64,000 nt of DNA from Ruoffia tabacinasalis (GTDB taxonomy: Bacteria; Bacillota; Bacilli; Lactobacillales; Aerococcaceae): assembly GCF_042652985.1 (NCBI RefSeq), contig NZ_JBHSHQ010000016.1:36097-100096 (forward strand). The letters are read 5' to 3'. Shown here piece after piece: positions 1-7,832 of the stretch. The position numbers and the translations under genes are program-made. The notes under the pieces are model-generated. The model had not been told where the DNA came from. It saw only the letters and a list, made by a program, of their open reading frames with translations, and searched no databases. Position 1 is the stretch's first letter. Each line of letters starts with the position of its first letter.

Positions 1-248
1 TGCATTTGGAATAATGGTAGTAATAATGCACGAATAATAATCGTAAAGACTGCAATACCTAAAGGATAGCTACCACCAAATAAATTAGATAACCATAGAA
101 TCAGTTGAGATAAATTATAAATAATATAACGATCCCATAAACCAGTACTTTCAGCATTGACTGCCTCTTGTGTGGAACCACACGCTGTCAGAAAAACTAC
201 AAAACCTAGTAATACTAAGACTTTGAGCCATTTATTATATTTTTTCAT
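1..248 (-). CDS. yidC: YidC/OxaA membrane protein insertase, N-terminal part (runs off the window)
   Basis: YidC inserts and folds membrane proteins, alone or with SecYEG. Only the first ~82 codons are present; the gene continues beyond base 1. The visible part has a lipoprotein signal peptide (basic MKKYNKW start, hydrophobic core, lipobox LTAC with Cys near residue 23), then YNLSQLILWLSNLFGGSYPL and the start of the first conserved helix (GIAVFTIIIRALLLPLFQ). That is the usual Gram-positive YidC1/SpoIIIJ layout. It begins 9 bp downstream of rnpA on the same strand, matching the conserved rpmH-rnpA-yidC order and implying co-transcription with rnpA. The fold and catalytic groove lie outside the window, so the identity rests on the N-terminus plus synteny. 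Confidence 0.9.
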   Translation of the reverse strand, partial: MKKYNKWLKVLVLLGFVVFLTACGSTQEAVNAESTGLWDRYIIYNLSQLILWLSNLFGGSYPLGIAVFTIIIRALLLPLFQM

Positions 249-257
249 TGACGCCTC

Positions 258-623
258 CTACTTTTTATTTATTATTGGATTCTTTTTATCAAGAATCCCC
301 GCTATATTCATAACGTGAATAATCGAGCTTTTTACTTCGTTGAAAGTCTTTGTTTGAATATCTTTTCGTGCGATCAAAAGAAAATCGATATCTGATTGTA
401 TCGCAGGCTCTAATTCTAACAAAGCTTGTCGAATGTAGCGCTTAACTTGATTTCTTTCAACCGCATTCCCAATCTTCTTACCAACCGATAATCCGACACG
501 AAAATGCGCTTGTTCAGGTTTCGGATAAACATAAAGCACTAACTGCCGATTGGCTACGGATTCCCCTTCACGAAATGCCCGTTGAAACTCATATTCTTTT
601 TTTACACGATATTCTTTTCTCAC
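258..623 (-). CDS. rnpA: Ribonuclease P protein component
   Basis: This is the 121-residue protein subunit of RNase P, which binds the catalytic RNA and the 5' leader of precursor tRNAs. It is small and basic, with the family RNR signature seen as ERNQVKRYIRQ around residues 56-66 and the conserved FRVGLSVGKKIGNAV strand just before it. Length is normal (110-125). It starts at ATG (623). The product acts in the cytoplasm. It lies between rpmH and yidC on the same strand, but a strong terminator-like hairpin separates it from rpmH, so its expression relative to rpmH may be set by read-through. Confidence 0.96.
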   Translation of the reverse strand: MRKEYRVKKEYEFQRAFREGESVANRQLVLYVYPKPEQAHFRVGLSVGKKIGNAVERNQVKRYIRQALLELEPAIQSDIDFLLIARKDIQTKTFNEVKSSIIHVMNIAGILDKKNPIINKK

Positions 624-734
624 AAACTTCCCTCATTCATCTAAATTCTTGACATTCACTGTCTTTCATTATAGCGAATTTTCTACTAAAAGAAAAACGG
701 TTTCTGTCGATTCATCTATATTAATACAAAAAAA

Positions 735-785
735 CAAGCATTCATCTAATCCAACGATCTTTTCGCGAAATTAGATGAATGCTTG
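735..785 (-). terminator. Terminator-like hairpin downstream of rpmH
   Basis: A perfect 16-bp inverted repeat (735-750 with 770-785, 19-nt loop) is followed on the minus strand by a run of T residues (734 downward). It lies between rpmH and rnpA, which are usually cotranscribed, so it probably ends or attenuates most rpmH transcripts. Confidence 0.75.
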
Positions 786-803
786 CAATAAATATCATTA
801 TTA

Positions 804-941
804 CTATGCTGATATTTTCTTACGTCCTTTTAGACGACGTCTTTTTAAAACATTACGGCCGTTTTTAGTACTCATTCTCTTACGGAATCCATGTACTCTA
901 CTACGTTTACGTTTCTTTGGTTGATAAGTTCTTTTTGTCAT
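804..941 (-). CDS. rpmH: 50S ribosomal protein L34
   Basis: A 45-residue, very basic protein beginning MTKRTYQPKKRKRSRVHGFR and ending KGRKKISA, which is the textbook L34 sequence. L34 is a small structural protein of the large ribosomal subunit. A strong AGGAGGTG ribosome binding site sits 7-8 bases before the ATG at 941. A sigma-A type promoter lies upstream (984-1012). rpmH bordering oriC and pointing away from dnaA is nearly universal in Bacillota and helps fix the origin. Confidence 0.97.
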   Translation of the reverse strand: MTKRTYQPKKRKRSRVHGFRKRMSTKNGRNVLKRRRLKGRKKISA

Positions 942-983
942 GGTATACACCTCCTAAATGCAATATGTGTACAATACTCAAAT

Positions 984-1012
984 ATTTTATAGAAGTAAGG
1001 GAAGATTGTCAA
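984..1012 (-). promoter_or_regulatory. Predicted rpmH promoter
   Basis: On the minus strand TTGACA (1007-1012) and TAAAAT (984-989) are separated by exactly 17 bases, about 43 bases upstream of the rpmH start. This is a near-consensus sigma-A promoter. Confidence 0.7.
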
Positions 1013-1099
1013 GTTATTAATTAATTATTTTTCCAAATAACTTTTATCCGCTTTTATTTTACGATATACATTTTAACATAAAATCTAAAACTTATAAAC

Positions 1100-1435
1100 A
1101 AACTTATCCACAGCATATTTTCTCTTGTGCATAAGTTAATTTTTATTTTTTTTTATCCACAAGTTCTTCTTTGACTTATGAACATATCAACAAGCTGTTT
1201 ATTCTGTGTATAATTTCACTCCGTTTTAGTGCATAACTTTCTAGAATGTGATAAGATAGGCAAGTGTTGAGTCTGACTTATCCACAGCTAGATGTTGATA
1301 ACTCATTTTGAATTCACTTATGCACAGTTCTTTTTGACCTGTTGATAACTCAAATGTGCATGAGTGCATAACTTGTTTTTGTTTTTATAGCTTGTGGAAA
1401 ACTCATAATATGCTAAAATTATTTTACTTATAATT
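1100..1435. other. oriC: oriC, upstream half: DnaA-box cluster between rpmH and dnaA
   Basis: This AT-rich region contains many DnaA boxes. TTATCCACA occurs on the plus strand at 1104-1112, 1153-1161 and 1278-1286, and TTATGCACA at 1318-1326. Reverse-oriented boxes (TTATGCACA, TTATACACA, TTTTCCACA types) lie at 1126-1134, 1205-1213 and 1393-1401, and there are several weaker ones. With the cluster downstream of dnaA (2821-2976) this forms the bipartite origin known from Bacillus-type chromosomes. Box positions are read directly; origin function is inferred from family knowledge. Confidence 0.88.
1392..1419 (+). promoter_or_regulatory. Possible dnaA promoter overlapping a DnaA box
   Basis: TTGTGG (1392-1397) and TAAAAT (1414-1419) are 16 bases apart. 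The -35 side overlaps a TTTTCCACA-type DnaA box (1393-1401), which would allow dnaA autoregulation. A second TATAAT at 1429-1434 has no good -35 partner. Confidence 0.4.
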
Positions 1436-1478
1436 TATGGTGAAATTTGTTTTCGGTAATTGAGAGGAATTGAATCTA

Positions 1479-2816
1479 ATGGAAGAAAAAGAAAAATTTT
1501 GGAGGGATTGCCAGCACTATATAAGTGAACGCCTGTCCGATCAATCATTCGATAATTGGGTTGCACCAGTCTATCCAACTCGGATTGGAGATCAGACAAT
1601 CACTTTAGCTGTACCAAATGCTCTAACCAAAAACTATTGGGAAAGACATCTATCTGGTTACGTCATTCAGTTTAGTCTTGAAGTGTATGGTTTAGAATAT
1701 ACGCCGACTTTTGTAATCGTACCCGAAGATCAACGTGAATCGAATCAGGCTAAGAAAGTCGTACCTGAGGTCGAAGATACAGGTGACTTCTCAGAATCAC
1801 AGTTAAACCCAAATTACGTGTTTGAGACATTTGTTATCGGTGAAGGTAATAAGATGGCTAATGGAGCGGCTTTAGCAGTCGTTGATTCGCCAGGTAAAAC
1901 CTACAATCCTCTATTAATATATGGAGGCGTTGGTTTAGGTAAAACTCACTTAATGCAAGCAATTGGTAATGAGATCAAACGTAAGCAACCCTCAGCAAGA
2001 ATAAAATACTCTACCAGTGAATCTTTCATGAATGACTTTATTACAGCGATTCGTGATGGGTCACAAGCAGAGTTTAGAAGTATGTACCGTGAAATTGATG
2101 TTCTATTAATAGATGACATTCAGTTTTTATCTAAGAAAGATAAGACTCAAGAAGAGTTTTTCCATACATTTAATGAGCTTTATAATAATAATAAGCAAAT
2201 TGTTCTAACGAGTGACCGCTTACCAAATAACATTACGAATTTGGAAGAACGTCTAATAAGCCGCTTTAAATGGGGCTTATCAACGGACATTACTCCACCT
2301 GATTTGGAGACACGTATTGCGATTCTTCGCAAAAAAGCGTCGAGTGAGCAATTAGATGTGAGCCCTGATACATTAACGTATATCGCCAATAACGTCGATA
2401 CTAACATTCGTGAATTAGAAGGTGCCTTAGTGCGTGTAATCGCCTATGCAGCGATTCAAGGAAAAGAAATTGATACCGAGCTTGCTGCTTCAGCTTTACA
2501 TAATATCATTAATAAAGGTGAAGCTAAGCCACTGACACCCGATGAAGTCATAGAATATGTCAGTCGCTATTATCAGATTACGCCTGAAGACATTCGTGGT
2601 AAAAAACGAACTAAAAATATTGTCTTCCCGCGCCAAGTAGCGATGTATCTAACACGTGAGTTAACGGAAATGTCTTTCCCTAAAATCGGAGAAGACTTTG
2701 GAAATAAAAACCATACAACCGTCATTCACGCCTATGATAAAATCACTGATGAGATTGAAACTGACATTCAATTGAAGAATGAGATCAATCAATTGAAGCA
2801 AAGACTTCAAAGATAA
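1479..2816 (+). CDS. dnaA: Chromosomal replication initiator protein DnaA
   Basis: DnaA binds DnaA boxes at oriC, melts the origin and loads the helicase. The 445-residue protein has an N-terminal helicase/DnaD-interaction domain, a variable linker (~85-110), and an AAA+ domain with Walker A GGVGLGKTH (~149-157) and Walker B VLLIDDIQF (~208-216). The C-terminal DNA-binding domain carries the DnaA signature GNKNHTTVIHAYDKI near residue 408. I chose the ATG at 1479. An in-frame TTG at 1470 lies only 2 bases after the GAGAGG ribosome binding site (1462-1467), which suits the ATG better. DnaA boxes flank the gene on both sides. Confidence 0.98.
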   Translation: MEEKEKFWRDCQHYISERLSDQSFDNWVAPVYPTRIGDQTITLAVPNALTKNYWERHLSGYVIQFSLEVYGLEYTPTFVIVPEDQRESNQAKKVVPEVEDTGDFSESQLNPNYVFETFVIGEGNKMANGAALAVVDSPGKTYNPLLIYGGVGLGKTHLMQAIGNEIKRKQPSARIKYSTSESFMNDFITAIRDGSQAEFRSMYREIDVLLIDDIQFLSKKDKTQEEFFHTFNELYNNNKQIVLTSDRLPNNITNLEERLISRFKWGLSTDITPPDLETRIAILRKKASSEQLDVSPDTLTYIANNVDTNIRELEGALVRVIAYAAIQGKEIDTELAASALHNIINKGEAKPLTPDEVIEYVSRYYQITPEDIRGKKRTKNIVFPRQVAMYLTRELTEMSFPKIGEDFGNKNHTTVIHAYDKITDEIETDIQLKNEINQLKQRLQR

Positions 2817-2820
2817 CTTA

Positions 2821-2976
2821 TTAACATGTGTATAACTTGTGACTGAAATCTAGACTTATGCACATGTCGACGAACAAGCATTTTGGCTTACATTCACGCA
2901 TCAAAGTTGATTATGCACAGAATTAACAGCCCCTACTACTACTATTACTTATTTATTAATATATAATATATATATA
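2821..2976. other. oriC: oriC, downstream half: DnaA boxes and AT-rich unwinding region
   Basis: Between dnaA and dnaN there are three DnaA boxes (2827-2835 reverse, TTATGCACA at 2856-2864 and 2911-2919). They are followed by an almost pure A/T tract at about 2946-2976 made of TATAATATATATA-like sequence. Boxes next to an AT tract just before dnaN match the arrangement of the DNA unwinding element in Bacillus-type origins. Strand opening here is inferred. Confidence 0.8.
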
Positions 2977-2988
2977 AGGAGTGACGAT

Positions 2989-4137
2989 ATGAAATTTACT
3001 ATTGGAAGAGCAGCTTTTACTGCACAATTGATTGATGTATCTCGAGCAATTCCCTCGAAAGCAACAATCCCTATTTTAACTGGTATTAAAATTACAGCGA
3101 CAAAAGAAGGTATTACTTTAATAGGTTCTGATGCTGAGATATCTATTGAGAGTTTCTTATCAGTACAAGACGATTCATTAGGTTTAGTCATTGAAGAAAC
3201 TGGTAGTATCGTTGTAACAGCTAGAATTTTTAACGATATTGTACGTAAACTACCTACAACTAAAGTGACGATCGAAACAAATGAGCAATTCATATTAACA
3301 GCTACTTCAGGAGAAGCGATTTTCTCATTGAACGGTACAGATGGACAATCATACCCTCGCTTACCTGAGATTGAATCCGATCGTAAGATCAACTTACCAA
3401 CGGTATTATTTAAAGAATTAATTAGTCAAACTATCTTCTCTGCATCAAACCAAGAAAGTCGTCCTGTTTTAACAGGTGTTCACTTAATGATGAATGAAGG
3501 TCATATAACAGGAGTGGCTACAGATAGTCATAGACTAAGTCGCCGCCAAATCCCAGTTGAATTTACAACGGATCAAGCAAACTTTGAAGCTATCACCATT
3601 CCTAAGAAGACATTGAATGAATTAGAACGGATTGTTCAAGATGATCAAATGATTGAAATGATTGTGACAGAACAACAAGTTATCTTTTTAATTGATAATT
3701 TAACAATCTATTCTCGTTTACTTGAAGGGAATTATCCTGATACAGATCGTTTATTACCTTCATCACATACGACTGAAATTGTCTTAAACGCAGATCAATT
3801 CCTACATGCGATTGACCGTGCAAGTCTAATGTCACATCAAGGTAAAAATAACGTCGTTCAATTAGACATTACGGATGACAACATTGATTTATCTGTTCAA
3901 GGAAGCAGTTTAGGTTCCGCGAATGAATCAATCAGTGCCAAATCAACCACAGGTGAACCAATTAAAATTTCATTTAACCCTGATTATATGAAAGATGCTT
4001 TACGCTCATTTAGTGGTGTCGACATTAATGTTGGCTTTACTTCAAGTGTCCGTCCTTTATTAATTTCGGCTCTCGAGAAAAGTGAAACACCTAACAATGA
4101 ATTACTGCAATTATTAACACCAATTCGTACGCACTAA
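2989..4137 (+). CDS. dnaN: DNA polymerase III beta subunit (sliding clamp)
   Basis: The ring-shaped clamp tethers DNA polymerase III to its template and serves as a platform for repair proteins. Its 382 residues form three repeated clamp domains. It starts MKFTIGRAAFTAQLIDVSRA, and the middle domain contains the conserved SRPVLTGVHL (about residues 154-163). The ending LLQLLTPIRTH is the usual C-terminal LxPxR motif. A good AAGGAG ribosome binding site lies 7-8 bases before the ATG. It follows the AT-rich half of oriC, ends with its own terminator, and is separated from yaaA by 375 bases. Confidence 0.98.
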   Translation: MKFTIGRAAFTAQLIDVSRAIPSKATIPILTGIKITATKEGITLIGSDAEISIESFLSVQDDSLGLVIEETGSIVVTARIFNDIVRKLPTTKVTIETNEQFILTATSGEAIFSLNGTDGQSYPRLPEIESDRKINLPTVLFKELISQTIFSASNQESRPVLTGVHLMMNEGHITGVATDSHRLSRRQIPVEFTTDQANFEAITIPKKTLNELERIVQDDQMIEMIVTEQQVIFLIDNLTIYSRLLEGNYPDTDRLLPSSHTTEIVLNADQFLHAIDRASLMSHQGKNNVVQLDITDDNIDLSVQGSSLGSANESISAKSTTGEPIKISFNPDYMKDALRSFSGVDINVGFTSSVRPLLISALEKSETPNNELLQLLTPIRTH

Positions 4138-4147
4138 TTTTGAAATG

Positions 4148-4197
4148 AAACTCCTGTCTTATCTAGCCCAAGCGGTTAGTAAGATTAGGAGTTTTTT
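4148..4197 (+). terminator. Terminator after dnaN
   Basis: AAACTCCT (4148-4155) pairs with AGGAGTTT (4187-4194), with an extra inner CTTA/TAAG pairing, and a T-run follows. It should end the dnaA-dnaN transcript and isolate yaaA-recF-gyrBA. Confidence 0.7.
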
Positions 4198-4260
4198 TAT
4201 ATTAAGTTGTCTGAAACGAGCAACTAAGTTATAATGAACTGTTGCGAAAATAAGTAGTTT

Positions 4261-4302
4261 CGCTTAGAAAAGTTATCACCATGTGCATAACTTTTCTAAG
4301 CG
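4261..4302. repeat. Perfect 16-bp inverted repeat with a DnaA box at the loop, dnaN-yaaA gap
   Basis: Arms 4261-4276 and 4287-4302 are perfectly complementary across a 10-base loop. No T-run follows on either side, so it does not look like an ordinary terminator. A reverse DnaA box (TTATGCACA) covers 4282-4290, running from the loop into the right arm. The rest of the 4138-4512 gap holds the dnaN terminator and an AT-rich stretch before yaaA; I see no gene in it. Confidence 0.6.
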
Positions 4303-4512
4303 AGAAGAATTATTTTAAAATTAGTTGCCAAACCAGTCATTTTCCATAAATACAAAAAATAGCCGGTTTTGGGTAAATGTTAAAAAATAAGCTTTTCTAC
4401 CTAATAATGTATTTAAAAGCTAAAATGACGTAAAAATAGCTATTAAATTTGATGTTTAGGCGATTTAAAGGTATAATATAAGAGAATAAATATGCTGATT
4501 GGGTGATAAAAA

Positions 4513-4740
4513 ATGGATGAACGTGTAATAGAAATTACGACGGAGTATGTAACTTTAGGTCAAGTTTTAAAAATTACTGATATTATCCAAAGTGGTGGAA
4601 TGGCAAAATGGTATTTAAGTGAATATTTTGTCTATGTAAATGATGAAGAGGAACAACGCCGTGGACGTAAATTACGCGAAGGCGATGTCATCGAATTCCC
4701 TCACGAGGAAGTAAAAGTATTCATTAAAAATAGAGATTAA
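4513..4740 (+). CDS. yaaA: S4-domain protein YaaA (RNA-binding)
   Basis: A 75-residue protein with a single S4-like RNA-binding domain. The conserved core ITLGQ-like (VTLGQVLKITDI), then SGGMAKWYLSEYFVYVNDE and the acidic/hydrophobic end REGDVIEFPHEEVKVF, is the YaaA/YbcJ type. B. subtilis YaaA is linked to ribosome assembly; function here is inferred. The ribosome binding site is weak (GGGTGAT before the ATG at 4513). Its stop overlaps the recF start (TAATG), so the two are translationally coupled. Confidence 0.9.
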   Translation: MDERVIEITTEYVTLGQVLKITDIIQSGGMAKWYLSEYFVYVNDEEEQRRGRKLREGDVIEFPHEEVKVFIKNRD

Positions 4741-5861
4741 TGAAAGTAAAGCAACTACAACTAAAAAATTATCGTAATTATGAATTGCTTGACTTAACAT
4801 TTAATGACGGCTTAACGATTTTAACTGGTGAAAATGCCCAAGGAAAAACCAATCTCCTTGAGGCGATTTTTTTGTTATCCATGGCAAAAAGTCATCGGAC
4901 CAACCATGATAATGAGTTAATTCGATGGGGGGAATCTTACGCTCAAGTTGAAGCGATGATTGAAACTAAAAATTATGACTTTCCTTTGTCACTGTCTTTT
5001 GGCCCTAAAGGTAAAATTGCTAAGGTAAACCATATTGAACAAGCAAAGCTAAGTCATTTTATTGGAAAATTAAATGTCGTCTTATTCGCACCGGAGGATC
5101 TTCAGTTAATCAAAGGTTCTCCTAGTTTGAGACGCAAATTTTTAGATTCTGAGTTGGGTCAATCCCATCCAGTTTATCTACAAGCACTTCTTGATTACAA
5201 TCGCATTTTAAAGCAGCGCAATCGCTATTTAAAAGAGAATGGCTACAAAAAACAATTTGATCAAGTTTATTTTGATGTGATTACGGACCAACTTATCGAA
5301 AAAGCGGTTGAAATCATTACTTATCGAATTGAATTTGTAGAAGCTCTTGATGAACTTGCTCGTCCTATTCATAAATCACTTTCAAATCAACGGGATATTT
5401 TGAGTTTGGAATATAAGAGCAGTACATCGAAGTTAGATTATGAGCAATTAGATACACTTGACCAACAATTCCATCGTTTATATGAAAATTCTCTAGAAAG
5501 AGAAAAAGAACGGGGCGTTACCGCTTATGGGCCCCATCGTGATGATTTTTATTTTGCATTGAATGAAAAAGATGCGCAAAACTTCGCATCGCAAGGACAG
5601 CAAAGAACAATTGTCCTATCTTTGAAGTTAGCTGAGATTGAATGGCTAAATAATCGGATTGGAGAATATCCAATTTTACTATTGGATGATGTCTTATCTG
5701 AATTAGATGATAATCGACAACATATATTAATGAGCCAGATTGAAGGGAAAGTTCAAACATTCCTAACAACAGCAACGATTAAAGGGTTAAATCTTACACA
5801 ATTAGAACATGCGCAAATCTTGTATGTTGAAGATGGGCAGATTACCGAAGAAGGAGAGTAG
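4740..5861 (+). CDS. recF: DNA replication and repair protein RecF
   Basis: RecF is an SMC-like ATPase that, with RecO and RecR, loads RecA at single-strand gaps. Its 373 residues include Walker A GENAQGKTNLLEA (~30-42), an ABC-type signature SQGQQRTIVLSLKLAE and Walker B ILLLDDVLSELD near residue 320. The N-terminus MKVKQLQLKNYRNYELLDL is typical. The ATG at 4740 shares one base with the yaaA stop codon; gyrB follows after 3 bases. The yaaA-recF-gyrB-gyrA order is the standard Bacillota arrangement. Confidence 0.97.
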   Translation: MKVKQLQLKNYRNYELLDLTFNDGLTILTGENAQGKTNLLEAIFLLSMAKSHRTNHDNELIRWGESYAQVEAMIETKNYDFPLSLSFGPKGKIAKVNHIEQAKLSHFIGKLNVVLFAPEDLQLIKGSPSLRRKFLDSELGQSHPVYLQALLDYNRILKQRNRYLKENGYKKQFDQVYFDVITDQLIEKAVEIITYRIEFVEALDELARPIHKSLSNQRDILSLEYKSSTSKLDYEQLDTLDQQFHRLYENSLEREKERGVTAYGPHRDDFYFALNEKDAQNFASQGQQRTIVLSLKLAEIEWLNNRIGEYPILLLDDVLSELDDNRQHILMSQIEGKVQTFLTTATIKGLNLTQLEHAQILYVEDGQITEEGE

Positions 5862-5864
5862 AAC

Positions 5865-7784
5865 ATGCCAGATAATATAAATGAACAAAACTATGACGCG
5901 AATCAGATTCAGGTCCTTGAAGGTCTTGAAGCGGTACGTAAGCGTCCAGGTATGTATATAGGTACGACAAGTATTGATGGTTTACACCACTTAGTGTGGG
6001 AAATCGTTGATAACTCTATTGACGAGGCACTTGCAGGTTACAGTGATCATATCGAAGTGGTTATTGAAGCGGATAATACAATAACAGTTACCGATAATGG
6101 TCGTGGGATTCCAGTAGATACTCAAGAAAAAACAGGTCGTCCCGCTGTTGAGACCGTCTTTACAATGCTTCACTCCGGAGGTAAATTCGGTGGTGGCGGT
6201 TATAAAGTTTCTGGAGGACTTCACGGGGTAGGTGCAGCAGTTGTAAATGCACTGTCTTCTCACTTGTACGTTGAAGTTTCCCGTAATGGTAAGGTATACC
6301 GTGAAGAATTCGAACGCGGGAATATCGCGAAAGAATTAGAAATCGTCGGGACATCTGAACATACTGGAACAAAAGTAAACTTTAAAGCCGATCCAACGAT
6401 ATTTACTGATACAACGGACTTTAAATACAATGTCTTAAAAGAACGTATTCGTGAATTAGCTTTCTTAAATAAAGGTTTACGTATTAGTTTAGAAGATAAA
6501 CGTGAAGAGCGAGAAGAATCGGACAGTTTCTTCTATGAGGGTGGTATTCAAAGTTTTGTTGAGTACATCAACGAAGACAAGCAAGTCTTACATGAGAAAC
6601 CAATCTACTTAGAAGGTGAATCTGACGGGATTCAAGTTGAGATTGCTTTACAATATACAACTGATTACGCAACTAAAATTTTATCGTTTGCTAATAATAT
6701 TCATACTCACGAAGGTGGAACGCATGAATCTGGGTTAAAAGCTGGATTAACACGTGTCATCAATGATTACGCACGTACAAATAACTTATTAAAAGACTCA
6801 GATGATAACTTATCAGGGGATGATACTCGTGAAGGTTTAACGATTGTTCTATCTGTTAAACATCCGGACCCACAATTCGAAGGGCAAACGAAGACGAAAC
6901 TTGGTAACTCTGAAGTTCGTACGATTACAGATCGACTATTCTCATCTAATTACGAATCATTCTTATTAGAAAATCCAAAAGTAGCTAAAATTATTATTGA
7001 AAAAGGGATTTTAGCTTCACGCGCAAGAAACGCGGCGAAACGTGCCCGTGAAATGACACGTAAAAAATCAGGCTTAGAAATCGCAAACTTACCTGGTAAG
7101 TTAGCTGACTGTTCAAGTCGTGATCCAGAAAAATGTGAATTATTTATCGTGGAGGGTGACTCTGCCGGTGGATCAGCGAAACAAGGACGTTCAAGAATGT
7201 ATCAAGCAATTTTACCAATTCGTGGTAAAATTCTTAACGTTGAAAAAGCGTCAATGGATCGTATCTTAAATAACGAAGAAATCCGTTCATTATTTACTGC
7301 AATGGGAACAGGTTTTGGTGCTGAATTTGATGTATCAAAAGCTCGTTATCATAAATTAATTCTGATGACCGATGCGGATGTCGATGGAGCACATATTCGT
7401 ACGCTATTATTAACATTAATTTTCCGTTATATGCGTCCGTTACTAGAAGCGGGTTATATTTATATTGCTCAACCGCCTCTTTATCAAATTAAACAAGGTA
7501 AAAAAGAATTGTACCTTGATACAGACGAACAATTACGCAAATGGCAAGCAGAAAATCCAGATGCTCGTTACTCTCTACAACGCTATAAAGGTCTTGGAGA
7601 GATGGACTACGAGCAACTATGGGATACAACAATGAATCCTGAAAATCGTCGCTTACTTCGTGTAACGATTGATGATGCTGAGATTGCTAACGAAGTTATG
7701 GAAATGCTTATGGGGGACGAAGTTCCGCCACGTCGTGAATTTATTGAAGAAAATGCCGTTTATGTACAAAATTTAGATACATAA
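5865..7784 (+). CDS. gyrB: DNA gyrase subunit B
   Basis: This is the ATPase subunit of gyrase, which with GyrA introduces negative supercoils. Its 639 residues contain a GHKL ATPase domain (EIVDNSIDEALAGY with the Mg-binding Asn, then DNGRGIPVD and the GGLHGVGAAVVNALS loop). They also contain a transducer domain and a TOPRIM domain (EGDSAGGSAKQGR; the acidic cluster TDADVDGAHIRTLLL). The tail ends PRREFIEENAVYVQNLDT, as usual for GyrB. A GAAGGAGAG ribosome binding site overlaps the recF end. Confidence 0.98.
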   Translation: MPDNINEQNYDANQIQVLEGLEAVRKRPGMYIGTTSIDGLHHLVWEIVDNSIDEALAGYSDHIEVVIEADNTITVTDNGRGIPVDTQEKTGRPAVETVFTMLHSGGKFGGGGYKVSGGLHGVGAAVVNALSSHLYVEVSRNGKVYREEFERGNIAKELEIVGTSEHTGTKVNFKADPTIFTDTTDFKYNVLKERIRELAFLNKGLRISLEDKREEREESDSFFYEGGIQSFVEYINEDKQVLHEKPIYLEGESDGIQVEIALQYTTDYATKILSFANNIHTHEGGTHESGLKAGLTRVINDYARTNNLLKDSDDNLSGDDTREGLTIVLSVKHPDPQFEGQTKTKLGNSEVRTITDRLFSSNYESFLLENPKVAKIIIEKGILASRARNAAKRAREMTRKKSGLEIANLPGKLADCSSRDPEKCELFIVEGDSAGGSAKQGRSRMYQAILPIRGKILNVEKASMDRILNNEEIRSLFTAMGTGFGAEFDVSKARYHKLILMTDADVDGAHIRTLLLTLIFRYMRPLLEAGYIYIAQPPLYQIKQGKKELYLDTDEQLRKWQAENPDARYSLQRYKGLGEMDYEQLWDTTMNPENRRLLRVTIDDAEIANEVMEMLMGDEVPPRREFIEENAVYVQNLDT

Positions 7785-7832
7785 TTACTACAACGTATCT
7801 ATTATGTCTCATAAACAGAAAGGAATAAAAAT

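Noticed and set aside
2949..3392. 147-codon ORF opposite dnaN
   Set aside because: Antisense to a conserved gene, no ribosome binding site, composition follows the dnaN codon pattern.
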